Assembly: GCF_022385335.1 (NCBI RefSeq)
Contig: NZ_CP092431.1
Coordinates: 9,362,001-9,426,000 of the forward strand
Origin: Streptomyces deccanensis
GTDB taxonomy: Bacteria; Actinomycetota; Actinomycetes; Streptomycetales; Streptomycetaceae
Reading direction: 5' to 3'
Length of the DNA: 64,000 bases
In this document: positions 8,387 through 17,073 of the stretch, one piece after another
Position numbering within the stretch: position 1 is the stretch's first letter
Layout of the letters: every line of letters begins with the position of its first letter
Translations under genes and position numbers: made by a program
Notes under the pieces: model-generated
What the model was told of the DNA's origin: nothing
The model's input: the letters and a program-made list of their open reading frames with translations, nothing else
Database searches by the model: none

Positions 8387-8941
8387 GTGCAGCACTACGA
8401 CATCAGAGTGGCAGGGCCCGAGGACCTCGACGGCGCGCGGACGGTGATGCTCGACACCGTCTACCGGGACTTCGGGACGGGCTATGTGCCGCGCTGGCAC
8501 GGCGACATCATCGATCTGCGGAGCGCGTACGTCGTCCCGGACCGCCATGTGCTCCTGGTCGCGGTCGACGAGCGGGACGGCGCGGTCGTCGCCACGGGCG
8601 CGTTGGACTCCCGGGGGCCCGCGCATCCGCCCAACCCCCGTTGGCTGGCCGAGCGTTACCCGTCCGGGGAGACCGCCCAGCTGCGTCGCGTGTACGTCCG
8701 CTCCGAGCATCGACGGCGTGGGCTGGCCCGGCGACTGGTCGCCGCGCTGCTGGACTTCGCGGCGGCCGACGGCGGTTACCGCTCCGTGTACCTGCACACC
8801 GACCCCGGGGTGCCCGGCGCCGAGGGCTTCTGGCGTTCGCAGGGGGTGGCCGTGTGCGACGAGCGCGAGACGACCGGGGAGCGCGTGGTGCACTTCGAGG
8901 TCCCGGTGCCCGCGATGGTCGCCCCCTCGCCGATTACATGA
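8387..8941 (+). CDS. GNAT-family N-acetyltransferase
   Basis: A single-domain acetyl-CoA-dependent acyltransferase. The acetyl-CoA loop reads RRVYVRSEHRRRGLARRLV, the Q/RxxGxG/A type signature of motif A. GTG 8387 (184 residues) is chosen because homology-like sequence (IRVAGPEDLDGARTVM) starts there and an apparent -10 box lies just upstream. GTG 8381 and ATG 8357 are alternatives; none has a good Shine-Dalgarno sequence. Substrate unknown. Its stop codon lies inside the Zur-like palindrome of the next operon. Confidence 0.8.
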   Translation: MQHYDIRVAGPEDLDGARTVMLDTVYRDFGTGYVPRWHGDIIDLRSAYVVPDRHVLLVAVDERDGAVVATGALDSRGPAHPPNPRWLAERYPSGETAQLRRVYVRSEHRRRGLARRLVAALLDFAAADGGYRSVYLHTDPGVPGAEGFWRSQGVAVCDERETTGERVVHFEVPVPAMVAPSPIT

Positions 8942-8956
8942 AAATCATTCTCATGT
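8936..8956. promoter_or_regulatory. Zur-like operator
   Basis: A 21-bp imperfect palindrome with arms ACATGA-AAT and ATT-TCATGT, agreeing with its own reverse complement except at the centre and one symmetric pair. It closely resembles the actinobacterial zinc-uptake regulator motif, whose core is TGAAAATCATTTTCA. It lies 69 bp before the binding-protein gene, suggesting repression by Zn-loaded Zur. Confidence 0.75.
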
Positions 8957-9024
8957 AGGCTGCGTCGCGCTCCACCCCCTCGTTCCGTCCACGCCGCCCC
9001 GTCCCCCACAGAGAACCAAGGACC

Positions 9025-10518
9025 ATGCGCACTCCCCGCCGCCGTCGCGCCGCCGCCGGCCTGCTCCTCGCCCCCCTGCTGACCGGCTGCTTCGCCTCGG
9101 ACGGAGGGACCACCGACGACGCCTCCGGCGACGGTTCCCGACTGCGCGTGGCCCTCGCCTTCCCGCCCGCCGAGAACTTCTCGCCGTACGGCGCCGACGC
9201 GACCCTCCTCAGCCGGCTCGGCGTCACCGAAGGCCTGACCAAGCTGGACGCCAACGGCGTCCCGGCCCCCGCGCTCGCCGAGTCCTGGACCCGCGAGAAC
9301 GACCGGAACTGGCTCTTCTCCCTGCGCGAGGCCACCTTCCAGGACGGCACCGAGGTCACCCCGGTCACCGTCGCCACCGCCCTCACCCGCGCCGGTGAGG
9401 CCGAACCGGTCACCGCCGCGCTCTCCGGCATCAGCCTCACCGCGAAGGCCGAGGGCGACCGCCAGGTGCGCGTCACCACCGAGGACCCGGACCCCGCCCT
9501 GCCGCTCAGGCTCACCAGCCCCGGCCTCGCGATCCTGTCCGCCAAGGCCTACGGCGGCAAGCGCGTGAACCCGGTCGGCACGGCCACCGGCCCGTTCGAG
9601 CTCACCAAGGTCACCGGCACCACCGCGGCCACCCTGGACCGCTTCGAGGAGTACTGGGGCGGGCGCGCCCAGGCGAGCGGCATCGACGCCAAGTTCATAG
9701 CCGACGGCTCCGCGCGCACCAACGCGCTGCGCACCGACCAGGTCGACATCGCCGAGGCCGTCCCCGTGTCGCAGGCCTCCACCCTAGACAAGGCCACCCG
9801 CCGCGAGACGGCCACCACCCGCACCACCAGCCTCCTGCTCAACACGAAGACCGGCGCCTTCAAGGACCCGAAACTGCGGGCCGCCGCCCGCGAGGCCGTT
9901 GACGGCTCCGTCCTCGCCAAGGACGTGTACGAGGGCCATGCGGACGCCGGGGTCGGCATCTTCGGCCCCGCCGTGACCTGGGCCGCCGGCAAGCGCGTCG
10001 CACCGGCCGGCCGCGCGAAGGCCGCCGACCCCGACGGCACCGCCGTCACCATCGCCACCTACGACAACCGGCCCGAGCTGCCCGAGGTCGCCCAGGTGCT
10101 GCAACAGCAGCTCAGGGAGGCCGGGTTCGAGGTGAAGCTGGAGGTCCGCGAGTACTCGCGGCTGGAGAGCGACGCCCTCGCCGGCAAGTTCGACGCCTTC
10201 GTCGGCGCCCGCAACTCCCTGCTCGACACCGGCGACCCCGTCACCATCCTGGCCAGCGACTTCACCTGCGACGGCAGCTACAACCTCGCCCTGCTCTGCG
10301 ACAAGAAGGTCGACCGGGCCGTCGCCGCCGCCGAGAAGGAGTCCGACACCGCCAAGCGGCAGCAGGCGGCGATGAACGCCGAGGCGGCGATCCTCGCTAC
10401 CGACGCCACCGTCCCGCTCGTCCACCAGCGGATCATCACCGGCGTCAGCACCTCCGTACGGGGCGTGATCCTCGACCCGTACGAGCGCACGCTGGTCGGA
10501 ACGGGGACCCGGCGCTGA
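9025..10518 (+). CDS. Family 5 solute-binding lipoprotein of an ABC importer
   Basis: This 497-residue extracellular binding protein belongs to the peptide/nickel (SBP_bac_5, NikA/DppA-like) family. A short signal sequence with lipobox LLTGC anchors it outside the membrane. Family features include ENFSPYGADATLLSRLGVTEGL near the N-terminus and RDQ/TDQVDIAEA-type lobe sequence. The Zur-like operator upstream suggests a zinc or zinc-metallophore ligand instead of a peptide; this is inference from regulation. The next gene overlaps its stop codon. Confidence 0.88.
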   Translation: MRTPRRRRAAAGLLLAPLLTGCFASDGGTTDDASGDGSRLRVALAFPPAENFSPYGADATLLSRLGVTEGLTKLDANGVPAPALAESWTRENDRNWLFSLREATFQDGTEVTPVTVATALTRAGEAEPVTAALSGISLTAKAEGDRQVRVTTEDPDPALPLRLTSPGLAILSAKAYGGKRVNPVGTATGPFELTKVTGTTAATLDRFEEYWGGRAQASGIDAKFIADGSARTNALRTDQVDIAEAVPVSQASTLDKATRRETATTRTTSLLLNTKTGAFKDPKLRAAAREAVDGSVLAKDVYEGHADAGVGIFGPAVTWAAGKRVAPAGRAKAADPDGTAVTIATYDNRPELPEVAQVLQQQLREAGFEVKLEVREYSRLESDALAGKFDAFVGARNSLLDTGDPVTILASDFTCDGSYNLALLCDKKVDRAVAAAEKESDTAKRQQAAMNAEAAILATDATVPLVHQRIITGVSTSVRGVILDPYERTLVGTGTRR

Positions 10519-12296
10519 TACGGGCACTCTGGCGGGCCCTGCTCGCCGCCGGTCTGCTGTGCGGGATCGGCCTGCTGCCGTGGCTCTCGCGCACCGACCC
10601 GGCACTCACCGTCCTCAAGGCACGCTCCGCCGAACGCGACCCGACGCCGGAGGTCCTGGCGGCCGTACGCGACGAACTCGGCCTCGACGCGGGCCCCTTG
10701 AGACTCCTCGGGGAGTGGTTCGGCGGGCTGGCGCGCGGTGACGCGGGCCGGTCGTGGATCTCCGGCGCCGAGGTCACCCCGTCGGTCGCCCAGGCCCTCG
10801 GCGTCTCCCTGCTGCTGATGGCCGCCGCGCTTGTCGTCGCGGCGGCCACGGCTGCGGCGGTCTGCGCCCGCACCCTGTGGCTCGGCGCGCACCGCCGCCT
10901 CGACGACCGCCGGGGCGGCGGCAGCGGCGCCGCGATGCTCGCCGCGCTGCCCGAGTTCCTCACCGCGTCCGTGCTCGCCGTCGTCGTCGGGGTGCACCTC
11001 GGCTGGCTGCCCGCGCTCGGCTGGTACGGGCCGCGGTGGATGGTGCTGCCCGCCCTCGCCCTGGGCCTGCCCGCCGGCGCGCTGCTCGGCCGGATGCTGG
11101 CCGACCTGCTGCCCGGTGCCTTCGCCGAACCCTGGGCCCTGGCCGCCGCCGCACGCGGCATACCCGGGCGGGCCACCGCCCGCCACGCCGTACGCCGCTG
11201 CGTACCCGGACTGCTGCCCAACCTCGGCCTGTTCGTGGTCGGCCTCACCGGCGGTGCCGTCACCGTCGAGCAGGTCTTCGACATACCCGGCCTCGGCAGG
11301 ACCACCCTCCAGGCCGCCGTCGCCCAGGACCTCCCCGTCCTCCAGGCCGGCACCCTCGCCCTCGTCCTGCTGGCCGCCGTCGCCGGGGGCCTCGTCCGCC
11401 TCGCCGCCCGCCGCCTCGTCGGCCCCGCCCTCCGCGACGGCGCGCTCCACTCCCTGCACCGCCCCACGCCACCGGCCCCGAGCCGCGCCCCCCTGCTGCA
11501 CGGCACCCTCCTGCTGGCGGTCGTCGCGCTCGGCCTGACCCGCGACCCGCTCGCCCTCGACACCGGCGCGCGGCTCCAACCCCCTTCCTGGGCACACCCG
11601 TTGGGCACCGACGCACTCGGACGGGACCTCCTCGCCCGCATCGGTCACGGCGCCTTCACGACCCTCGCCCTGGCCGTCGCGATCAGCGCCGTCGCGCTGC
11701 TGACGGGCGTCCTGCTCGGGCTGCTGCCCCGCTTCTCCGGGCCCCTCGTCGACACCGTCAACGCCGTGCCCGCGGTCCTCGCGGGGCTCCTCGTCGCCGG
11801 AGTTGTCGGCGGCGGCGCGGCGACGCCCGCGCTGGCCGTGGCCGCCGTCGCCTGGGTGCCCCTGGCCGCACACACCACCGCCCTGCTCGAACAGGAGCGG
11901 GCCACCACGCACATCACGGCCACGCGGGGGTTGGGCGCCGACGACGCGTATCTGCTCCGCCGCGAACTGCTGCCCGCCGTGCTGCCGCCCGTCGCCCGCC
12001 ACGCCCTGCTGCGCCTGCCCGGCGTGGCCCTGGCCCTGACCACCCTGGGTTTCCTCGGCCTCGGCGCGCAGCCGCCGGACCCGGAATGGGGCCTCCTCCT
12101 CGCCGAGAACCAGCCCTACGCCGAACGCGCCCCCTGGGCCGTACTCGCCCCCGCCACCGCCCTCGCCCTCCTCGGCGCCCTCGCGGTCACGGCGACGGGC
12201 GGAGTGCGCTGGCCGCGCCCGTGGCGCCGTCCGCTCGCCGGGGCCCCACAACGACCCAAGCCCGCCGCCGCCCCCACCGTCGGAGAACCCGGATGA
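10518..12296 (+). CDS. Fused ABC permease (DppB-DppC type) with apparent ATA start
   Basis: A 592-residue protein holding both membrane subunits of a peptide/nickel-type importer. Residues to about 310 match a DppB-like permease with its usual N-terminal helix and the ELGLD...GEWFGGLARGDAGRSW segment; the rest matches a DppC-like one (HPLGTDALGRDLLARI). Each half has an EAA-type loop that would contact an ATPase (ARGIPGRATARHAV and TRGLGADDAYLLRREL). The conserved sequence runs back to the preceding TGA, where the only start in place is ATA 10518 (overlap TGATA) or CTG 10515. The first standard codon, TTG 10698, would delete 60 conserved residues. Confidence 0.8.
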   Translation: MRALWRALLAAGLLCGIGLLPWLSRTDPALTVLKARSAERDPTPEVLAAVRDELGLDAGPLRLLGEWFGGLARGDAGRSWISGAEVTPSVAQALGVSLLLMAAALVVAAATAAAVCARTLWLGAHRRLDDRRGGGSGAAMLAALPEFLTASVLAVVVGVHLGWLPALGWYGPRWMVLPALALGLPAGALLGRMLADLLPGAFAEPWALAAAARGIPGRATARHAVRRCVPGLLPNLGLFVVGLTGGAVTVEQVFDIPGLGRTTLQAAVAQDLPVLQAGTLALVLLAAVAGGLVRLAARRLVGPALRDGALHSLHRPTPPAPSRAPLLHGTLLLAVVALGLTRDPLALDTGARLQPPSWAHPLGTDALGRDLLARIGHGAFTTLALAVAISAVALLTGVLLGLLPRFSGPLVDTVNAVPAVLAGLLVAGVVGGGAATPALAVAAVAWVPLAAHTTALLEQERATTHITATRGLGADDAYLLRRELLPAVLPPVARHALLRLPGVALALTTLGFLGLGAQPPDPEWGLLLAENQPYAERAPWAVLAPATALALLGALAVTATGGVRWPRPWRRPLAGAPQRPKPAAAPTVGEPG

Positions 12297-13678
12297 CCGA
12301 GCCCGAACAGCCCCGGACCGCGCCGCCCACGGGGCGGACGACCGAGAAGAGGGCCGGGAAACCCGGGAGCCGGGCCGCCGAGAGCGCAGAGGCCGGGCGT
12401 GCGGCGGGCGCAGGTGTGGCCGGCAAGGTGTCGCGACGAGGGACGTGGGCGAAGCTCAACCCCCTCCTGCGGTTGCTGATCCTCACCCAGCTCGCCTTCA
12501 ACGTCGGCTTCTTCGCGGTGTTGCCGTTCCTCGCCGAGCACCTCGGTACGGCGATCGGCATGGCCGGCTGGATGGTCGGGTTCGTGCTGGGGCTGCGCAC
12601 CTTCAGCCAGCAGGGCCTGTTCGTGGTCGGCGGCGCGCTGGCCGACCGGTACGGCGTACGGCCCGTCGTGCTGGCCGGGTGCGCCCTGCGGATCGCCGGG
12701 TTCGCGTGGCTCGGGTACGCGGACGAGGACTGGTCGGTCATCGGGTCGGTGCTGCTGATCGGGTTCGCCGCCGCGCTGTTCTCCCCGGCCGTCGAGTCCG
12801 AGGTCGCCCGGCAGGCGGTCGTCTGGGAGGAGTCGGGCGGCGGGCCCCGGACCAGCGTCCTCGCGCTGTTCACGGTGGCGGGACAGGCCGGCGCGTTCGT
12901 CGGGCCGTTGATCGGCGCGCTGTTGCTGGCCGTGGACTACCGGGTGGTCTGCCTCACGGGCGCCGGAGTCTTCGTCCTGGTCCTCGCCGGGCACGCCCGG
13001 CTGCTGCCGCAGCACGTCCCGGGACGGGAGCGCGTCGAGGTGCGGGGCGGCCTCGGCGGGCTGCTGCGCAACCGGCGGTTCCTCGCGCTGTGCTGCGCGT
13101 ACGGCGCGTACCTGTTGGCGTACAACCAGCTGTACCTGCTCCTGCCCGACGAGGTGGAGCGCGCCACGGGGTCGCAGGCGGCGCTGGCCTGGCTGTTCGG
13201 GTTGTCGTCGCTGCTGGTCGTGGCGACGCAGCTGCCGGTCACGCGGTGGGCGGCCGGACGGCTCGACCTGCGGCGGTCCATGGCCGGTGGGTTGCTCCTG
13301 ATCGCCTCGGGATTCGCGGTGGTGGGCCTGGCCCGGCCCGCCGAGTGGACCGGCACGGCCGGGTTGCTGCCCGCCGCCGGGTTCGTGGTCCTTCTGACAC
13401 TGGGCCAGATGCTGGTGGCCCCGGCGGCCCGGGCCTGGGTGCCCGATCTCGCCGTCGAGGGCCGCCTCGGGCTCTACACCGGGGCGATGTCCTCCGTGTC
13501 CGGCCTGATCGTGCTGGTGGGAAGCGCGGGGGCGGGCGCCCTGATGGACGCGGGCCTGCCGTCCCCTGTGCCCTGGCTGGTCCTCGCCGCCGTACCGGTC
13601 GCCTCGGTCCTGCTCATCCCGGGGCCGACGTCTGCCGGGCGAAGGAAATCAGAAGCCCTCGGCGCCTCCTCCGACTAG
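12293..13678 (+). CDS. Major facilitator superfamily exporter
   Basis: A 461-residue MFS transporter with about twelve hydrophobic segments and the loop 2-3 motif GGALADRYGVRP. It overlaps the permease stop by ATGA, so the two are translationally coupled. The MFS fold begins only around residue 52; the first 50 residues are a charged low-complexity tail (TEKRAGKPGSRAAESAEAG). Binding protein, permease and MFS exporter together resemble the transport part of staphylopine-type metallophore systems, where the MFS member exports the chelator. That role is an inference; no chelator synthase is visible here. Confidence 0.85.
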   Translation: MTEPEQPRTAPPTGRTTEKRAGKPGSRAAESAEAGRAAGAGVAGKVSRRGTWAKLNPLLRLLILTQLAFNVGFFAVLPFLAEHLGTAIGMAGWMVGFVLGLRTFSQQGLFVVGGALADRYGVRPVVLAGCALRIAGFAWLGYADEDWSVIGSVLLIGFAAALFSPAVESEVARQAVVWEESGGGPRTSVLALFTVAGQAGAFVGPLIGALLLAVDYRVVCLTGAGVFVLVLAGHARLLPQHVPGRERVEVRGGLGGLLRNRRFLALCCAYGAYLLAYNQLYLLLPDEVERATGSQAALAWLFGLSSLLVVATQLPVTRWAAGRLDLRRSMAGGLLLIASGFAVVGLARPAEWTGTAGLLPAAGFVVLLTLGQMLVAPAARAWVPDLAVEGRLGLYTGAMSSVSGLIVLVGSAGAGALMDAGLPSPVPWLVLAAVPVASVLLIPGPTSAGRRKSEALGASSD

Positions 13679-13687
13679 GGTCGAGCG

Positions 13688-14182
13688 ATGCCTGAGTTGC
13701 AACGACTGCGTGCCGAACACGCCGCCGCGGTCCTGGACTTCGAACTGGCGAACCGTGCCTACTTCGCCGCCTCGATCCCCGACCGAGGCGATGCGTTCTT
13801 CGCGCAGTTCACCGACCGTTTCCACGCCCTGCTGGCCGAGCAGGACGCCGGAGTCTGCGCCTTCCACGTGCTCGTCGCCGAGGACGGCTCGGTGCTCGGC
13901 AGGTTCAACCTGGTCGACATGGAGGACCACTCCGCGCACCTCGGCTACCGAGTCGCCCAGCACGTCGCCGGCCGGGGCGTGGCGACCGCGACCGTCCGGG
14001 AGCTGTGCGGGTGGGCGGCGACCGAGCACGGCCTGCGCACCCTGCGGGCGGCCGTGGCCCACCACAACGCCGCCTCCCGGAGGGTGCTGATCAAAGCCGG
14101 GTTCGTCCCCGTCGGTCCGGCCGCCCCGGAACACCTCAGCGGTGAAACGGGCACCTGGTACGAGCGCGACCTGTCGCCGTGA
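13688..14182 (+). CDS. GNAT-family acetyltransferase, RimJ/RimL-like
   Basis: A 164-residue acetyltransferase. VLGRFNLVDMED and YRVAQHVAGRGVATATVREL form the acetyl-CoA-binding part, and NAASRRVLIKAGF is the typical RimJ/RimL C-terminal signature. It begins 9 bp after the MFS gene and is probably at the end of the same transcript. It could acetylate a protein N-terminus or a small molecule. A link with the metal operon is not shown by the sequence. Confidence 0.82.
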   Translation: MPELQRLRAEHAAAVLDFELANRAYFAASIPDRGDAFFAQFTDRFHALLAEQDAGVCAFHVLVAEDGSVLGRFNLVDMEDHSAHLGYRVAQHVAGRGVATATVRELCGWAATEHGLRTLRAAVAHHNAASRRVLIKAGFVPVGPAAPEHLSGETGTWYERDLSP

Positions 14183-14195
14183 CCGGAGGAACCGG

Positions 14196-17072
14196 CTACG
14201 CCATCTGACGGCGCACCAGCTCGTGCAGCCGCCCCGCCGGGTTCGCCAGCAGCTCGCCCGGCGCTCCCACCTCCGCCACCTTGCCGTCCTCCATCACCAC
14301 GACCCGGTCCGCGTCCATCACCGTGGACAGGCGGTGGGCGATGACGATCCGCGTGGCGTTCAGGGCCCGCGTGCTCTCGATGACCGTGCGCTGGGTCTCG
14401 TTGTCGAGGGCGCTCGTCGCCTCGTCGAAGAAGAGGATCCGGGGCCGGCGGATCAACGCCTGGGCGATCATCAGGCGTTGCCGCTGCCCGCCGGAGATCG
14501 CGCCGTTGCCCTGGACGATGGTGTGCAGCCCCATCGGCATGCGCTGGATGTCCTCCGCGAGGCCCGCCATCGCGGCCGCCGCCATCGCCTCCTCCGGCGT
14601 GTACGGCTCGGTGCCGCAGATCACGTCCAGGATCGAGCCGGTGAACGGCTGGGCGTGCTGCAGCACGACCCCGCACTGACGGCGTACGGCGGACTGGTCC
14701 AGCGCGCCGAGGTCCTGACCGTCGTACAGGACGCTCCCGGAGACCGGCTTGTCGAAGCCGATGAGCAGGCGCAGCAGCGTCGACTTCCCGCAGCCGCTCG
14801 GGCCGACGATCGCCACGAACTCCCCGGGCGCCACGGCGAAGGACACATCGTCCAGCACCAGCGGACCGTCGTCCGCGTAGCGGAAGGAGACACGGCGGGC
14901 CTCCAGCGCGCCGGACAGCACGCCCGGCCGGGTGCTCGCCGTGCGGACCTCAGGCGTCGCCTCCAGCACCGGCTTGATCTCCTCGAACAGCGGCAGCACC
15001 GCCACCGCCGACACGAAGGCACCCGTCAGCTGGGTGACCGACGTCAGCAGCATCGTCACCGAGGTGTTGAAGGTCAGGAACTCGGCCGCCGACATCGAGC
15101 CTCGCGCCGGGCCCGCCAGCAGCATGAACATCAGCAGGGTGCACAGCGGGAGGTACACCGCCCCCAGCACCGTGTTGAGGTTCTTGATGCCACCGACCTT
15201 CTGCTGGAGCTCCCGGCTGCGCGCGAACTCGCCGGCCCACGCCGCGTAGGCGTAGTTCTCGGCGGCCGCCACCCGGAGCTTCGGCAGCCCCCGCAGGGTC
15301 TGGAAGGCCTGGTTGTTCAGCTTGTTGCCCAGCACCACCAACCGGCGCTGCCAGCGGACCTGCCAGAGACCGAGGCCCAGGAACACCGCTGCCACGACCA
15401 CCAGCATGCCGATCGCCGCCAGGGCCATCGGGACGCTGAACCAGAGCAGCAGCGCGAGGTTCACCGCGCCGACCGTCACCGACTGGGCGACCACCGGGCC
15501 GACGCCCGCGAGGGTGCGGCGGATCGCGCTGATGCCCATGGCGGCGCTGGCCAGTTCGCCCGTGGACCGCGAGGTGAAGAACTTCGTCGGGAGGCGCAAC
15601 AGCCGGTCCCACACCGCCGGTTGCAGCGTCGCCTCGATACGGCCCTCCAGCCGCAGGATCGTCAGGTTCTGCAGCAGCAGGAACGCCGCCGACACCACGC
15701 TCGCCAGCATGATCGCCAGGCAGACCTGCACGATCAGGTCCTCCTGGGCCTTCGGCACGTACTCGCCGAGGATCCGGCCCGTCGCGATGGGGACCAGCGA
15801 GCCGAGCACGACCGTCACCAGCCCGCTGAGCAGCAGGCCCGTCATGTCACCGCTCGTCCCGTGCAGGCTGAACCGCATCAGGCGCAGCGGACTCAGCACC
15901 CGTTCGGGCAGCGGGCGGTAGAACATCACGGCACGCGGCTCGAACTCGGCCGCGTTCGCCTTCTCGATCGGTGTCTCCCGGCCGGACGACGGCTGGACGG
16001 CCACATAGCCGCTGCGCCGCCACAGCAGCGCCACCGGAGCGCCCGACAGCGCCCGGTGCCCGACCAGCGGGCCGACGTTCTCCCGCCACCAGCTCCCCGC
16101 GAGGCGTACGGCACGGACACGGACCCGGGAGGCGAGCGCGATGCGCTCCACCGGGTCGAGCCGGTCGCTCTCGGTCCCGCTCTGCGCCGGCTCGGACAGC
16201 GAGATCCCCGCCGCCCGGGCGACGAGCCCGCAGGCCGCGTACGTGGCGTCGGCGTCGGCCGCCGTCGTACGCCGGTTCGTGGACGACTTGCCGATGGAGG
16301 CGAGCAGGGTGCGGTCGGCCTGGGCGCGCACTGCCTCCCCGGCCTTGATCCCGGCGGCCGTCCGGTCCTCGTGGGTGCGCTCCAGCTGCTCGATCCAGCG
16401 GTCCAGCGTGGCCAGCAGCCGGTACTGCTGGTCGACCATGCTCTGCCAGACCCCCGGGTCCATCAGCAGATCGGCCGCCGCCTCCGCGCCGTACAGCGAG
16501 CCGTACTGGACGCTGCCGGGCGGCACCCGCATCCAGAACACGTCGTCGTCGGTGGGCGCGGCGGCCTGCTCGGTGGCCATCGGCGCCTGGAAGAGGATCG
16601 ACAGGCCACGGCCCACGCCCAGGGCGAGGGCGTATTCGAGGGGGCTCGTCTGCGGGGGCACGAGCTGCGGGTTGCCCCATTCGTCGTACGACCAGGTCTC
16701 GGTGCCCCCCTGCTGGTACAGCTCCCGCAGGCCGATGCGCCGGACCACGCAGTCGCGCAGCGGACGGGCGACCAGCGTGTGCTGGGGCCCGGCGACCGGG
16801 CCGAGCAGCAGCGCACCCGCTTCGAGGCGGCCCAGATGGTGCCAGTGGCCCTGCTGGTCGGCGTCGACCGCGAACAGGTCCAGGGCACCGGAGGCCACCA
16901 GCCACAGCGTCTGCGGGCCTTCGAGTTCCAGACGGGTGTGGCCGGCGCAGTCGAGGGGGGTGCCCATCGCGCCGAGCGCACCGAGGACGAGGTCGCCGTC
17001 GTGGCCGCCGTGACCGTTCCCGTCGCCGTCGTAGCCGCCCGGGCCGCCCTGCCCCTCGTGCACGGAGGTCAT
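14196..17072 (-). CDS. NHLP-type bacteriocin export ABC permease/ATPase
   Basis: A 958-residue ABC protein matching the second transporter of NHLP (nitrile hydratase leader peptide/microcin) systems. A long N-terminal region (about residues 1-400) with a cyclic-nucleotide-binding-like fold comes before the membrane domain. The ATPase at the C-terminus has Walker A GPSGCGKST, signature ISGGQRQR and Walker B ILFFDEATSALD. It is the last gene of the four-gene set; its ATG is one base beyond the stop of the peptidase-transporter gene, with GGGAGCG as ribosome binding site inside that gene. Confidence 0.9.
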   Translation of the reverse strand: MTSVHEGQGGPGGYDGDGNGHGGHDGDLVLGALGAMGTPLDCAGHTRLELEGPQTLWLVASGALDLFAVDADQQGHWHHLGRLEAGALLLGPVAGPQHTLVARPLRDCVVRRIGLRELYQQGGTETWSYDEWGNPQLVPPQTSPLEYALALGVGRGLSILFQAPMATEQAAAPTDDDVFWMRVPPGSVQYGSLYGAEAAADLLMDPGVWQSMVDQQYRLLATLDRWIEQLERTHEDRTAAGIKAGEAVRAQADRTLLASIGKSSTNRRTTAADADATYAACGLVARAAGISLSEPAQSGTESDRLDPVERIALASRVRVRAVRLAGSWWRENVGPLVGHRALSGAPVALLWRRSGYVAVQPSSGRETPIEKANAAEFEPRAVMFYRPLPERVLSPLRLMRFSLHGTSGDMTGLLLSGLVTVVLGSLVPIATGRILGEYVPKAQEDLIVQVCLAIMLASVVSAAFLLLQNLTILRLEGRIEATLQPAVWDRLLRLPTKFFTSRSTGELASAAMGISAIRRTLAGVGPVVAQSVTVGAVNLALLLWFSVPMALAAIGMLVVVAAVFLGLGLWQVRWQRRLVVLGNKLNNQAFQTLRGLPKLRVAAAENYAYAAWAGEFARSRELQQKVGGIKNLNTVLGAVYLPLCTLLMFMLLAGPARGSMSAAEFLTFNTSVTMLLTSVTQLTGAFVSAVAVLPLFEEIKPVLEATPEVRTASTRPGVLSGALEARRVSFRYADDGPLVLDDVSFAVAPGEFVAIVGPSGCGKSTLLRLLIGFDKPVSGSVLYDGQDLGALDQSAVRRQCGVVLQHAQPFTGSILDVICGTEPYTPEEAMAAAAMAGLAEDIQRMPMGLHTIVQGNGAISGGQRQRLMIAQALIRRPRILFFDEATSALDNETQRTVIESTRALNATRIVIAHRLSTVMDADRVVVMEDGKVAEVGAPGELLANPAGRLHELVRRQMA

Positions 17073-17073
17073 C

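Noticed and set aside
10754..13678. Single 974-residue protein covering permease and MFS
   Set aside because: Only the part from 12293 is protein-like; the first 500 residues are an Arg/Pro-rich shadow of the permease.
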